From: Aeromicrobium sp. Root472D3
Lineage (GTDB): Bacteria; Actinomycetota; Actinomycetes; Propionibacteriales; Nocardioidaceae
Assembly (NCBI RefSeq): GCF_001426485.1
Contig: NZ_LMET01000001.1
Location: 1,564,303 to 1,628,302 of the forward strand
Direction: 5' to 3'
Length of the DNA stretch: 64,000 bases
The notes beneath the pieces are model-generated. The model made no database searches, was not told the DNA's origin, and saw only the letters and a program-made list of their open reading frames with translations. How positions within the stretch are numbered: the first letter of the stretch is position 1; every line of letters starts with the position of its first letter. Of this stretch, positions 43,232 through 51,273 are shown in pieces. A program made the translations under genes and the position numbers.

Positions 43232-44854
43232 TCAGCGGCGCCCCTCGAGCATCTCGTCGACCGTCGCGAACTTGACCCGCGGGCGACCGGCCTGCTCGCC
43301 ACGGCGGCGCTCGTCGGCGTCGATCCTCTTCATGCGTCGGCGCCCGACGACGTCGAGCCCGCGCGAGCGGAGCAGCCGCGCGAAGCCGCGGGGGCTCGGG
43401 GGGCGCGGAGGTGTCGGGAGGAGGTGGGCGCGGGCGTCGGCGAGCAGCGTCGCGACGGTCTCCTGCGCGTCGGTGCGGTTGGCGCCGATGCCGCCGGACG
43501 CACCGCGCTTGATCCAGCCCACGACGTAGGTGCCCGGGACGGGGAGCCCGGTGGCGGGGTCGACGACACGACCCGACGTGTGGGGGATCGTCGCGGTCGC
43601 CTCGTCGAAGGGCATGCCGGCCACGGGAGAGCCGCGGTGTCCGGTCGACCGGACGACGAGCCCGGTGCGGACGTCGACCGTGCGATCGGTGCCGACGCGG
43701 CCCAGCCGGACGCCCTCGACCCGCTCGGCGCCGACGACCTCGTCGACCGTGCGGTGGAACGCCAGCACCAGGCGACGACCGTGCGGTGGGGGTGCGGACC
43801 AGTCGACGTCCACCAGCGGCAGGCCGGCCATCGAGGCCGCCTTGGAGCCGGGCGCGGCGGCCGCGAGCTCGTCGGCGACCTGTCCGTCGGCCTCGATCGC
43901 GACGTCGATGCCGCGCGGCATCATCAGCAGCTCGGGGCGCGTGAACGCCGCGTGCTCGGGCCCGCGGCGACCCAGCACGACGACCTCGCGGACGGGCGCC
44001 GAGCGCAGCGCGTCGAGGGCGTGGTCGGCGATGTCGGTGCGACCGAGGGCCTCGACGTCGCCGAGCAGGATGCGGGCCACGTCGAGGGCGACGTTGCCGT
44101 TGCCCACGACCACGACGCGATCGGTGGAGACGTCGATCGCCGACGCGTCGACGTCGGTGTGGCTGTTGTACCAGCCGACGACCTCGGGCGACCCGTGCAC
44201 GCCGGGCAGGTGCTCGCCCGGCACGCCGAGGGCCCGGTCGAGACGCGCGCCGACGGCGTAGACCACGGCGTCGTGGTGGGCCAGGACGTCGGCGTGGCTG
44301 ACGTCGCCGCCGACGTCGACGTTGAGGTACATGCGCGTGCGGGGGTGGTCGTACGTCCACGTGAACATGTCGGCCAGGCGCTTGGTGTCGGGGTGGTCGG
44401 GAGCGACGCCCGATCGCACCAGGCCGCCGGCGACGGGCAGCCGGTCGATCATCGAGACGTGTGCCGACGACGTCGTCAGCAGCTCGCGGGCGGTGTACGA
44501 CGCGGCCGGGCCCGTGCCGACGACGGCGATCCGCAGGGGACGCTCGCGCGGCTCCTCGACGATCGGGAACGACGGCTGCGACCAGTCGACACCGGCCTCG
44601 CGATCGTCGTAGAAGGCGGCGTTGATGTCGCCGAACACCTGCTCGTCACCGCTCAGCAGCTCGAGCGGCTTGATCGCCGAGACGGGGCAGGCGTCGGCGC
44701 ACGCCCCGCAGTCGATGCAGCTGCGCGGGTCGACGTAGACCATCTCGGTGTGCCCGAAGTCGGGCTCGCCCGGCGCGGGGTGGATGCAGTTGACGGGGCA
44801 CACCGACATGCACGACGCATCGGCGCAGCACGCCTGCGTGACGACGTACGTCAT
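43232..44854 (-). CDS. fprB: FprB-like ferredoxin-fused ferredoxin-NADP reductase
   Basis: 540 residues. The N-terminal 7-to-9-iron-type ferredoxin has Cys clusters in SCMSVCPVNC and CIDCGACADACP (about 14-57). The adrenodoxin-reductase-like part follows, with FAD motif VVGTGPAASYTARELL (about 111-126), VVGNGNVALDVARIL (NADP) and WIKRGASGGIGANRTDA near 440. It matches M. tuberculosis FprB (Rv0886). It probably feeds electrons to the diiron oxygenase encoded just upstream, with which it overlaps by ATGA. Confidence 0.93.
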   Translation of the reverse strand: MTYVVTQACCADASCMSVCPVNCIHPAPGEPDFGHTEMVYVDPRSCIDCGACADACPVSAIKPLELLSGDEQVFGDINAAFYDDREAGVDWSQPSFPIVEEPRERPLRIAVVGTGPAASYTARELLTTSSAHVSMIDRLPVAGGLVRSGVAPDHPDTKRLADMFTWTYDHPRTRMYLNVDVGGDVSHADVLAHHDAVVYAVGARLDRALGVPGEHLPGVHGSPEVVGWYNSHTDVDASAIDVSTDRVVVVGNGNVALDVARILLGDVEALGRTDIADHALDALRSAPVREVVVLGRRGPEHAAFTRPELLMMPRGIDVAIEADGQVADELAAAAPGSKAASMAGLPLVDVDWSAPPPHGRRLVLAFHRTVDEVVGAERVEGVRLGRVGTDRTVDVRTGLVVRSTGHRGSPVAGMPFDEATATIPHTSGRVVDPATGLPVPGTYVVGWIKRGASGGIGANRTDAQETVATLLADARAHLLPTPPRPPSPRGFARLLRSRGLDVVGRRRMKRIDADERRRGEQAGRPRVKFATVDEMLEGRR

Positions 44855-45762
44855 CAGAGCATGTGCGCGGCGCGGTAGCGACGCATCGCGGCGGGCGTGA
44901 GCAGACCGGCCTCGGACAGGAAGTCCATCAGGTGCACGCAGCTGAGGCGCATGAGGTTGTGGTGGTGCTCGTTGGCCTTCGCGGCGGCCACGGCGCGCTT
45001 GCGGTCGAGGCCGGCCGCCTCGTAGACCGCGGGGTTGACCATGCTCTTGACGATGACGTACGCGGCGGTCGCGATGACCCACGCGCTCTGGCGGCGGCGC
45101 ACCGCGCTGACGCCCTCGAGGTGCTGGCGGATCTCGTGGCGTGCGAACTTCATGTGCCGCGCCTCCTCGACGACGTGGATCTTGCTCGTCGTGCGGACGA
45201 TCGGAAGCACGTTCTCGCCGCGCATCCAGTCGCGCTGCATGACGTCGAGGATCTCCTCGGCGACCAGGATCGAGCCGTAGGCCACCTCGTTCGACGCGAC
45301 GGTCTTGAGGCCGCGGGCGATCTCGACGACGGCGCGGTGGGGCGTGTAGTGCGGGACGCCCATGGCCTGGCAGGCGCGGGCGAACATCAGCGAGTGGCGG
45401 CACTCGTCGGCGATCTCGGTGAGGGCGAACTGGAACTCCGAGCCCGTGACGTCGGCGGTGTACTGCTCGCGCAGCAGCATCTGCTGCAGGATCATCTCGA
45501 ACCAGATGCCGGTGCTCATGATCGAGCCGACCTCGTGACGGGTCAGCGTGATGCGCTGCTCCTCGGTCATCTCGTCCCAGAGCGGAGTGCCGTACAGCGT
45601 CGACCACTCGGGGTTGAGGCCGTGGTGGGTCGGGTCGAGCGGGGTGTCCCAGTCGACCTCGGTCTGCGGGTCGTACGACAGCTTCTGCGACGACACGAGC
45701 AGACGGGCGAGCTCGTCGTCGGGGTCGATCGAGGTGCGGAACTCATCGGCGGTGACGGTCAT
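44854..45762 (-). CDS. AurF-like diiron oxygenase
   Basis: 302 residues, helical ferritin-like fold. Diiron ligands are visible in LTRHEVGSIMSTG (Glu), EIADECRHSLMFAR (ExxH type, about 112), VASNEVAYGSILVAEEILD and HVVEEARHMKFARHE (EExxH). AurF oxidises aryl amines; this actinobacterial group, neighbour of fprB (Rv0885-Rv0886 in M. tuberculosis), has no proven substrate. GGAGG precedes ATG 45762. Confidence 0.88.
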   Translation of the reverse strand: MTVTADEFRTSIDPDDELARLLVSSQKLSYDPQTEVDWDTPLDPTHHGLNPEWSTLYGTPLWDEMTEEQRITLTRHEVGSIMSTGIWFEMILQQMLLREQYTADVTGSEFQFALTEIADECRHSLMFARACQAMGVPHYTPHRAVVEIARGLKTVASNEVAYGSILVAEEILDVMQRDWMRGENVLPIVRTTSKIHVVEEARHMKFARHEIRQHLEGVSAVRRRQSAWVIATAAYVIVKSMVNPAVYEAAGLDRKRAVAAAKANEHHHNLMRLSCVHLMDFLSEAGLLTPAAMRRYRAAHML

Positions 45763-45789
45763 CGGGGCCTCCAGAAGACGTGACATCAC

Positions 45790-45834
45790 GTATGTGACAT
45801 CGGCGATGAACAATAGCGTACCGCGAGTATGTGA
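45790..45834 (-). promoter_or_regulatory. Two GTATGTGA sites upstream of the diiron oxygenase operon
   Basis: GTATGTGA occurs at 45790-45797 and 45827-45834, 37 bp apart in the same orientation. The octamer also ends the palindrome in front of the ABC1 kinase gene at 37431-37438. The region is AT-rich and would contain the promoter. Confidence 0.5.
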
Positions 45835-45878
45835 TCTGTCGAGCCAATGAGAGCAGCACCACGGCGACGCCGGTGCGG

Positions 45879-46331
45879 TCACTGCCCGAGCAGCCGCTCC
45901 AGCAGGTTCTTCGCAGTCGGCGTGGCGGTGGGGGCGGGCGTCGTGGACGGTTCCGCCGGGGCCGAGGTGGTGGCGGGGGTGGCCGGCGCGGACGTGGTGG
46001 TGGCGGGGCGGGGACGGGGGGCCGTGCGCTCGGACGTCCGGTCGGCGGCGCCGCCCGAGGCGGTCGGCGGGCGCGTCGGGGCGGTCGTGGCCGGAGCCGA
46101 CGTCTTGGGGGTCGAGCGGGTCGGCGAGGGCCCGGGCGACGACGAGGGTGCGGGCGTGGGGGCAGGGGCAGGGTCGGTGACCGGCGGCGACGGCTCGGCG
46201 CCTGCCGCGGCGGCGGCGCTCGTCGGGGACGACGCCGGGCCGCCGTCGCGGGTGAGGGTAACGACGGTCGAGACCGCCACGGTGGTCATGACGACCGCGG
46301 CGACGACGCGGTGGAATCGGCTGATGCGCAC
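45879..46331 (-). CDS. Small secreted Pro/Ala/Ser/Thr-rich protein
   Basis: 150 residues from GTG 46331, with GAGGAG upstream. Residues 1-28 are a signal peptide or anchor (HRVVAAVVMTTVAVSTVV). The rest is low-complexity P, A, S and T, ending in the helix AKNLLERLLGQ. A cell-wall spanning linker or glycosylated stalk is plausible. No domain. Confidence 0.65.
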   Translation of the reverse strand: MRISRFHRVVAAVVMTTVAVSTVVTLTRDGGPASSPTSAAAAAGAEPSPPVTDPAPAPTPAPSSSPGPSPTRSTPKTSAPATTAPTRPPTASGGAADRTSERTAPRPRPATTTSAPATPATTSAPAEPSTTPAPTATPTAKNLLERLLGQ

Positions 46332-46432
46332 GGGTGCGCTCCTCGCGGGACGACGACGGGTGGGCCGGGCCGTTCACCGGCCCCTCGGACCAACGAGAGG
46401 CTGCCGACGACGTCACGGACGCGCCGCTTGGC

Positions 46433-46438
46433 TACCGT
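46433..46438 (+). promoter_or_regulatory. -10 box of leaderless transcript
   Basis: TACCGT ends 6 nt before GTG 46445. Confidence 0.5.
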
Positions 46439-46444
46439 GACGGC

Positions 46445-47254
46445 GTGGCGGACCAGGACGAGGCAGCGGTCGGACGGCTGGGTGCGCTGCGGGCCGCCTG
46501 GACGCGTGCGTGGCCGCAGGCGTGGGCCGACCCTGCCCGTCGGGCGTCGATGATCGACCTGCACGCGTGGCTGCACACGGTGTCGCTGGTGGTCGACGGC
46601 GGTCTCGCCGGCACCCCGTGCGTCCTGCCGTCGGTGGCCGACCTCGCCGTCGCCGTCGTGGGCGACGCGCTGCCGACCGTCGACGTCGAGGGCCCGGTCG
46701 TGCCCGTCATGGCGACGCAGGGACGGCCGACCCTGCGCGCCGAGCGATCGCGCCCGGCCTGGCTGCTGTCGGGTGTCGCGGACGACGTGCCGTGGGCAGG
46801 CGGGGCGAGCGCGCTGGTGGTGCTCGCGGTCGACGAGGGCGACAACGAGGTCGTGGCGCTCGTCGACGTGAACGCCCCGGGCGTCCGGGTCGTGCACCGG
46901 GCGGGCGGGTCGACGTCGGTGCACCTCGACGAGGTGGCGGTGCCCGAGGCCCGGCTCGCCCATCGTCCGGAGGCGAGGGCGGCGCTGGCCGACCGGATGA
47001 CGGTGCTGCGGCTGGCCCGGGCGATCGCGCGCGCGGACGACGGGCAGAAACGGGTCGACCTCGAGCTGTGCGGGGCCGCGACGCACGCGGCCGCCGTGTC
47101 GGCGCTGTCGAGGTCGACGCGACCACTGGCGCGTCAGCACGACGTGTCGGTGGCCGCGGTCGTGACGTTGTCGACGCTGGGCGGTTCTCGCGGGCACGGC
47201 CGCACGGCCGGCGACCTCGCGTGGCACCGCGAGCGACTGGCCCCCCTCGTGTGA
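46445..47254 (+). CDS. Acyl-CoA-dehydrogenase-like protein, shortened
   Basis: 269 residues from GTG 46445, set by TACCGT 6 nt upstream. The middle (about 115-165) resembles the acyl-CoA dehydrogenase beta domain: RPAWLLSGVADDVPWAGGA, LVVLAVDEGD and SVHLDEVAVPEARL. The C-terminal helical domain that normally holds the catalytic Glu and half the FAD site is very short. It is probably non-catalytic or a partner subunit of a heteromeric dehydrogenase. Not certain. Confidence 0.65.
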   Translation: MADQDEAAVGRLGALRAAWTRAWPQAWADPARRASMIDLHAWLHTVSLVVDGGLAGTPCVLPSVADLAVAVVGDALPTVDVEGPVVPVMATQGRPTLRAERSRPAWLLSGVADDVPWAGGASALVVLAVDEGDNEVVALVDVNAPGVRVVHRAGGSTSVHLDEVAVPEARLAHRPEARAALADRMTVLRLARAIARADDGQKRVDLELCGAATHAAAVSALSRSTRPLARQHDVSVAAVVTLSTLGGSRGHGRTAGDLAWHRERLAPLV

Positions 47255-47264
47255 GGGGGGCCAG
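47237..47264. terminator. Terminator hairpin overlapping a stop codon
   Basis: A perfect 12-bp stem (47237-47248 with 47253-47264), loop GTGT. The stop of the preceding gene (47252-47254) lies in it. A convergent small gene follows. Confidence 0.75.
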
Positions 47265-47267
47265 TCC

Positions 47268-47441
47268 TCAGGCGTCCGTCGGGTCGGGCTGGGTCGCGGG
47301 CTCGCGATCGGGCTCGGTGCCCGGCTCGGCGTCGGGCAGCACCTCGGGGAAGGCGGGATCGGGCAGGTCGGGGGCCTCGGGGCGCTCGGTGCCGGGGGCG
47401 TCCTCGTCGGGGGTGGCGGGCTCGGGCGGGGCGATGGTCAT
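47268..47441 (-). CDS. Small acidic proline-rich protein, 57 residues
   Basis: The frame starts MTIAPPEPATPDED and continues as a Pro/Glu/Asp-rich chain (DLPDPAFPEVLPDAEPG) to the stop at 47268. GGAGG lies 4-5 nt before the ATG, good evidence that it is translated. The protein is probably disordered. No function can be inferred. Confidence 0.6.
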   Translation of the reverse strand: MTIAPPEPATPDEDAPGTERPEAPDLPDPAFPEVLPDAEPGTEPDREPATQPDPTDA

Positions 47442-47511
47442 GATTCCTCCGATGTCGGTGTCGCGTCGCGGTACCCGTCCGCCCCGGCGCCAATCACCGG
47501 CACCGGGGCGG

Positions 47512-47925
47512 CTACTCCCAGCCCTGGCCGCCGCGCCCCTGCTTGATCGAGCTGCGCCGCTTCTTGGCGTCGAGCCGGCGCTCCTTCGAGCCGCGGGTCG
47601 GCTTGGTCGCCCGGCGCGGGCGCGGGGGGATGACGGCCTGCGTCAACAGCTCCTCGAGCCGGACGCGGGCCGCCTCGCGGTTGCGGTGCTGCGAGCGGTA
47701 CTGCGACGACACCACCGTGATCGTCCCGTCGACCAGCCGGGTGGCGAGCCGGGACGCAGCGAGCTCCTTCTGGGCGGGGGAGAGCGCGGCGGTGTCGTCG
47801 AGCGACCAGATCAGCTCGACGCGGGTGTCGGTCGTGTTGACGTGCTGGCCCCCGGCCCCGGACGAGCGGGAGAAGCGCCAGCCCAGCTCGCTGTCGGGCA
47901 GCGACACGCGTCGGTCGTGCGTCAT
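47512..47925 (-). CDS. arfB: Alternative ribosome-rescue factor ArfB (YaeJ)
   Basis: 137 residues. The GGQ motif is in RSSGAGGQHVNTTDTRVEL (about 21-39), and the C-terminal tail is very basic (RATKPTRGSKERRLDAKKRR), as needed to enter the mRNA channel of stalled ribosomes. It hydrolyses peptidyl-tRNA without a codon. The ATG overlaps the PadR stop by ATGA. Confidence 0.94.
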   Translation of the reverse strand: MTHDRRVSLPDSELGWRFSRSSGAGGQHVNTTDTRVELIWSLDDTAALSPAQKELAASRLATRLVDGTITVVSSQYRSQHRNREAARVRLEELLTQAVIPPRPRRATKPTRGSKERRLDAKKRRSSIKQGRGGQGWE

Positions 47926-48515
47926 GGTCGCCCGGACTCCGCATCGGCCAGGATCAGGTACATCGCCTTGCGGGCGTCGTCGACGACCGCATTGGCCTTG
48001 ACGCGCTGCTCGGGCGTGCCGGCCTGCGCGACCTGCTTCCAGGCGTTGATGAAGCCCTTCAGGTTGTGCGCGAACTCGTGCATCTCGCGGCTCCGGTCGC
48101 CCTGGGCGGCCTCCCACGGGGTGCCGAGCTCGTCGCGGTGCTCCTCGACGTACGTCGTGCCCTCGGGCGTGAGGGTCGCGGTCTTGCGTCCGTCGACCCG
48201 CTCGAACGAGAGGAGCCCCTCGTCCTCGAGCTGCTGGAGGACGGGGTAGATCGAGCCGGGGCTCGGGGTCCACGTCCCGTCGCTGCGCTCGGCGATCTCC
48301 TGGATCAGCTGGTAGCCGTGCTGCGGCTCCTCGGCGAGGAGCAGGAGGGTCGCGGCGCGGACGTCGCCGCCGCGTCCGCCGCGTCGACGTCCGCGGGGGC
48401 GACCGGGGCCGCCTCCGCCGAAGCCGGGGCCGGGGCCGAAGCCCAGGTCGTGGTCGTGCCTGCCGCGCCGGCGGTCCGCCGGGCGGCGCGTCTGTGAGAA
48501 GTCGTTGCTTCGCAT
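47922..48515 (-). CDS. PadR-family transcriptional regulator
   Basis: 197 residues. After a Gly/Arg-rich N-terminal extension of about 50 residues comes the PadR winged helix: AATLLLLAEEPQHGYQLIQEI, then PSPGSIYPVLQQLEDEGLL and GRKTATLTPEG. The long disordered arm is common in actinobacterial PadR proteins. ATG 48515 was preferred over an in-frame start at 48773, which would run through the palindrome region. It is coupled to arfB. Confidence 0.9.
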   Translation of the reverse strand: MRSNDFSQTRRPADRRRGRHDHDLGFGPGPGFGGGGPGRPRGRRRGGRGGDVRAATLLLLAEEPQHGYQLIQEIAERSDGTWTPSPGSIYPVLQQLEDEGLLSFERVDGRKTATLTPEGTTYVEEHRDELGTPWEAAQGDRSREMHEFAHNLKGFINAWKQVAQAGTPEQRVKANAVVDDARKAMYLILADAESGRP

Positions 48516-48552
48516 GGGTAATACCCACTCTCTGTCCATCATCGACACACTG

Positions 48553-48575
48553 TCGATACTCATACGATATATCGA
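48553..48575 (-). promoter_or_regulatory. Candidate PadR operator
   Basis: TCGATA (48553-48558) and TATCGA (48570-48575) flank an 11-nt spacer; CGATATATCG (48565-48574) is itself a perfect palindrome. The AT-rich block lies 38-60 bp before the PadR start, as expected for autoregulation. Confidence 0.5.
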
Positions 48576-48602
48576 AACTACCCCAACACCAAACCCGGGT
48601 TC

Positions 48603-48663
48603 CGCGAGTGCTGCGGTGTGGACGTTCTGAGACGGCGTGTCGGGCCGCTCCGCACCACTCGCG
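48603..48663. repeat. Palindromic element, copy A (61 bp)
   Basis: Arms CGCGAGTGCTGCGG (48603-48616) and CCGCACCACTCGCG (48650-48663) pair at 13 of 14 positions. The core holds GACGGCGTGTC (48631-48641). It is closely similar to copy C in inverted orientation. Confidence 0.7.
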
Positions 48664-48672
48664 ACCGTGAAT

Positions 48673-48737
48673 GCACCACTCGCCGAGCCGGACGCGCGCG
48701 GGCCCGGGCGGGCGTCCACCCGCTCGCCGACTGGTGC
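48673..48737. repeat. Palindromic element B (65 bp)
   Basis: Arms GCACCACTCGCCGAGC (48673-48688) and GCTCGCCGACTGGTGC (48722-48737) pair at 14 of 16 positions, and an inner GGACGC/GCGTCC pair (48690-48695, 48712-48717) extends the stem. It shares the GCACCACTCGC end motif with A and C, but its core differs. Confidence 0.65.
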
Positions 48738-48746
48738 GAACACGTC

Positions 48747-48807
48747 CTCGAGTGCTGCGGCGTGGTCAGACACGCCGTCCCGAAAAGTCCAGACCGCACC
48801 ACTCGCG
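48747..48807. repeat. Palindromic element, copy C (61 bp, inverted to A)
   Basis: Arms CTCGAGTGCTGCGG (48747-48760) and CCGCACCACTCGCG (48794-48807). The inverted core (GACACGCCGTC) shows that C is a reverse-oriented copy of A, with the same 61-bp length and most bases matching. Confidence 0.7.
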
Positions 48808-48840
48808 AGTCGGGGGTCGGGCAGCGGGGGACGGAAGGGG

Positions 48841-49272
48841 TCAGCCGCCGGCGACGTAGCTGGAGAGCTGGTCGCGCTCGAACTCGAGCTGGCCCATGCG
48901 GTGCTTGACGGCGTCGCCGATGCTGACGACGCCGACGAGACGCCCGTCGTCGAGCACCGGCAGGTGCCGCACGCGGTGCTCGGTCATGACGGCCATGAGG
49001 TCGGTGAACGCGTCGTCGGGCGAGCACACGCGCACGTCGGTCGTCATGATGTCGGCGACGGCGGTGCCCCTCGCGTCGGCGACGTCGCGCAGCTTGCGCA
49101 CGACGTCGCGCTCCGACACGATCCCGAGCATCGAGGTGCCGTCGTCGCTGACGACGAGCGCGCCGACGTCGTGCTCGGCCAGCACGTCGAGCAGCTCGCG
49201 CACCGTGGCGTCCGGCGAGATCGTGAAGACCTCGGCGCTGCCCTTCGAGGTCAGGACGTCGTGGACGCGCAT
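48841..49272 (-). CDS. CBS-domain protein
   Basis: 143 residues with two CBS motifs: residues 1-65 (MRVHDVLTSKGSAEVFTISP to GIVSERDVVRKL) and 70-128 (VADIMTTDVRVCSPDDAF to GVVSIGDAVKHRMG). Stand-alone CBS pairs bind adenosine nucleotides and act as regulatory sensors. AAGGAG precedes ATG 49272. Confidence 0.93.
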   Translation of the reverse strand: MRVHDVLTSKGSAEVFTISPDATVRELLDVLAEHDVGALVVSDDGTSMLGIVSERDVVRKLRDVADARGTAVADIMTTDVRVCSPDDAFTDLMAVMTEHRVRHLPVLDDGRLVGVVSIGDAVKHRMGQLEFERDQLSSYVAGG

Positions 49273-49330
49273 GGGGACTCCTTCGTCGACTCCCCGCACT
49301 GTAACCCCGGTCACACCCGTGGCGCGAGGG

Positions 49331-50260
49331 TCAGGGAGCCTCGTCGGCCGGCTCGCGGGTGAACTCGAACGCCCGCACGTTGTCGCGCGCGGGCTCCGCG
49401 TCGTCGTCCTCGGGCTCGTCGGTCCACGACAGGTCGGGCGGGCCGTCGTCGGGGAAGTGCCCGACGTACGCCATCGCCGCGTCGTGCAGCCGGCTGTTGG
49501 TCGCCAGGGCGTTGTCGCCCCAGGGCCCGGGCGCGCCCGCGAGGCTCGTGAACGTGCCGCCGGCCTCGCGCACGATGACGTCGAGGGCCGCCATGTCCCA
49601 CAGGTTGAGCTCGGGCTCGGCGGCGATGTCGACCGCGCCCTCCGCGAGCAGCATGTACGACCAGAAGTCGCCGTACGCCCGGGTGCGCCAGCACCGGCGC
49701 ATGAGCGCCGCGAAGGCCTGCCCGCGACCGATCGCGTCCCAGCCGCCGAGCGAGGCGTACGACAGCGACGCGGCCCCGAGGTCGGCCACCTGCGAGACCT
49801 TGATCTCGCGGGACGACAGCAGCGACTTGCCCGTGTGCGCGCCCGTGCCCTTGCTGGCCCACCAGCGGCGCCCGAGCGCCGGCGCCGACACGCAGCCGGC
49901 GACGATCTCGCCGTCCTCCTCGAGCGCGATCAGCGTGGCCCAGACCGGCACGCCCCGCACGAAGTTGGACGTCCCGTCGATCGGGTCGACGATCCAGCGA
50001 CGTCCGCCTCCGCCTCCGCCGGCACCCGCGCCGTCCTGCTCGCCCTGCTCCTCGCCCAGGACGACGTCGCGCGTGCGGGCCGACTTGAGGGTGCGCCGGA
50101 TCGCGGTCTCGACGGCCTGGTCGGACTCGGTCACGTACGTCATGTCGGGCTTGGTGTCGACCTGCAGGTCGATCGCCAGGAATCGCTCCATCGACAGGCT
50201 GTCGGCGTTGTCGGCGAGCACGTGGGCGAGCCGCAGGTCGTCGCTGTACGAGTGGGCCAT
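49331..50260 (-). CDS. hisN: Inositol-monophosphatase family; probable histidinol-phosphatase HisN
   Basis: 309 residues. Metal-binding motifs are in VVLGEEQGEQ (Glu near 70), RWIVDPIDGTSNFVRGVPVW (about 88-107) and ELNLWDMAALDVIVREAGG (Asp near 220). It is upstream-adjacent to rsgA and aroA as in many actinobacteria, where this member is HisN of histidine biosynthesis. TAGCCT lies 7 nt before the ATG. A Gly stretch interrupts the loop near residue 80. Confidence 0.88.
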   Translation of the reverse strand: MAHSYSDDLRLAHVLADNADSLSMERFLAIDLQVDTKPDMTYVTESDQAVETAIRRTLKSARTRDVVLGEEQGEQDGAGAGGGGGGRRWIVDPIDGTSNFVRGVPVWATLIALEEDGEIVAGCVSAPALGRRWWASKGTGAHTGKSLLSSREIKVSQVADLGAASLSYASLGGWDAIGRGQAFAALMRRCWRTRAYGDFWSYMLLAEGAVDIAAEPELNLWDMAALDVIVREAGGTFTSLAGAPGPWGDNALATNSRLHDAAMAYVGHFPDDGPPDLSWTDEPEDDDAEPARDNVRAFEFTREPADEAP

Positions 50261-50283
50261 GGCCCACAGGCTACGGCCTGCGG

Positions 50284-51273
50284 TCAGTAGTCGTCGCGCT
50301 GGTTCATGCTCGCGAGGATCCGGCGGAACGACTCGACGCGCTCGGCGGCCAGCGAGCCGTCGGCGACCGCGACGTCGAGGGCGCACTCGGGCTCGGTCGC
50401 GGCGTGCAGGCAGCCGCGCGGGCAGTCGCGTGCGGCGTCCTGCAGATCGGGGAACGCGCGGATCAGGTCGTCGACCTCGACGTGCGCCAGCCCGAACGAC
50501 CGGATGCCCGGCGTGTCGATGATCCAGCCACCGAACGGCAGCTCGAGGCTGATCGCGGACGTCGACGTGTGGCGCCCGCGTCCCGTGACGGCGTTGACGT
50601 AGCTGACCGAGCGGTTGGCGTCGGGCACGAGGGCGTTCACGAGCGTCGACTTGCCGACGCCGCTGTGGCCGACGAGGACGCTGGTGCGGTCGCGCAGCGC
50701 GTCGCGGACGGCGTCGAGCTCGCCGCCCTGGCGGGTCACGACGACCGCGACGCCCAACGGCTCGAGCATCGCGACGAGCTCGTCGGCCGAGCCGAGGTCG
50801 GACTTGGTCAGGCAGACGAGCGGCTCCATGCCGGCGTCGAAGGCGGCGACGAGGCACCGGTCGATCAGTCCCGGACGCGGGGGAGGGTCGGCGAGCGCCG
50901 CGACGATCACGAGCTGGTCGGCGTTGGCGACGATGATGCGCTCGATCGGGTCGTCGTCGTCGGCGGTGCGCCGCAGCACGGTGCGGCGGGGCGTCACCTC
51001 GACGATGCGGGCCAGCGTCCCCTCGTCGCCCGTGACGTCGCCGACGACCCTGACGTGGTCGCCGACCACGACGCCCTTGCGCCCGAGGTTGCGCGACTTC
51101 ATGGCGGTGACGGCGCGGCCGTCGGCGTCGAGCGTCACGGCGTAGCGGCCGCGGTCGATCGTCACGACCCGCGCGGTGTCGGCGTCGTCGTAGTTCGGCC
51201 GCACCTTGGTGCGCGGCTTGGTGTGGCGCCGCGGACGCTCGTACTGGTCGTGGTCGTCGCGTTCCCTGGCCAT
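50284..51273 (-). CDS. rsgA: Ribosome small subunit-dependent GTPase A
   Basis: 329 residues. N-terminal OB fold (about 35-85), circularly permuted GTPase with NKxD-like LTKSD (G4) before VLVGHSGVGKSTLVNAL (G1, about 188-204) and IIDTPGIRSFG (G3), and a C-terminal zinc site DCPRGCLHAATEPEC. RsgA proofreads late 30S assembly. ATGA overlap with the aroA stop. Confidence 0.95.
   Translation of the reverse strand: MARERDDHDQYERPRRHTKPRTKVRPNYDDADTARVVTIDRGRYAVTLDADGRAVTAMKSRNLGRKGVVVGDHVRVVGDVTGDEGTLARIVEVTPRRTVLRRTADDDDPIERIIVANADQLVIVAALADPPPRPGLIDRCLVAAFDAGMEPLVCLTKSDLGSADELVAMLEPLGVAVVVTRQGGELDAVRDALRDRTSVLVGHSGVGKSTLVNALVPDANRSVSYVNAVTGRGRHTSTSAISLELPFGGWIIDTPGIRSFGLAHVEVDDLIRAFPDLQDAARDCPRGCLHAATEPECALDVAVADGSLAAERVESFRRILASMNQRDDY

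Noticed and set aside
48578..48773. Upstream extension of the PadR frame to an ATG at 48773
   Set aside because: It would read through the palindromic repeats and the operator-like block; ATG 48515 fits the domain better.
48603..48807. Palindrome cluster as the ends of an insertion sequence
   Set aside because: Only 205 bp, no transposase frame and no target-site duplication visible.
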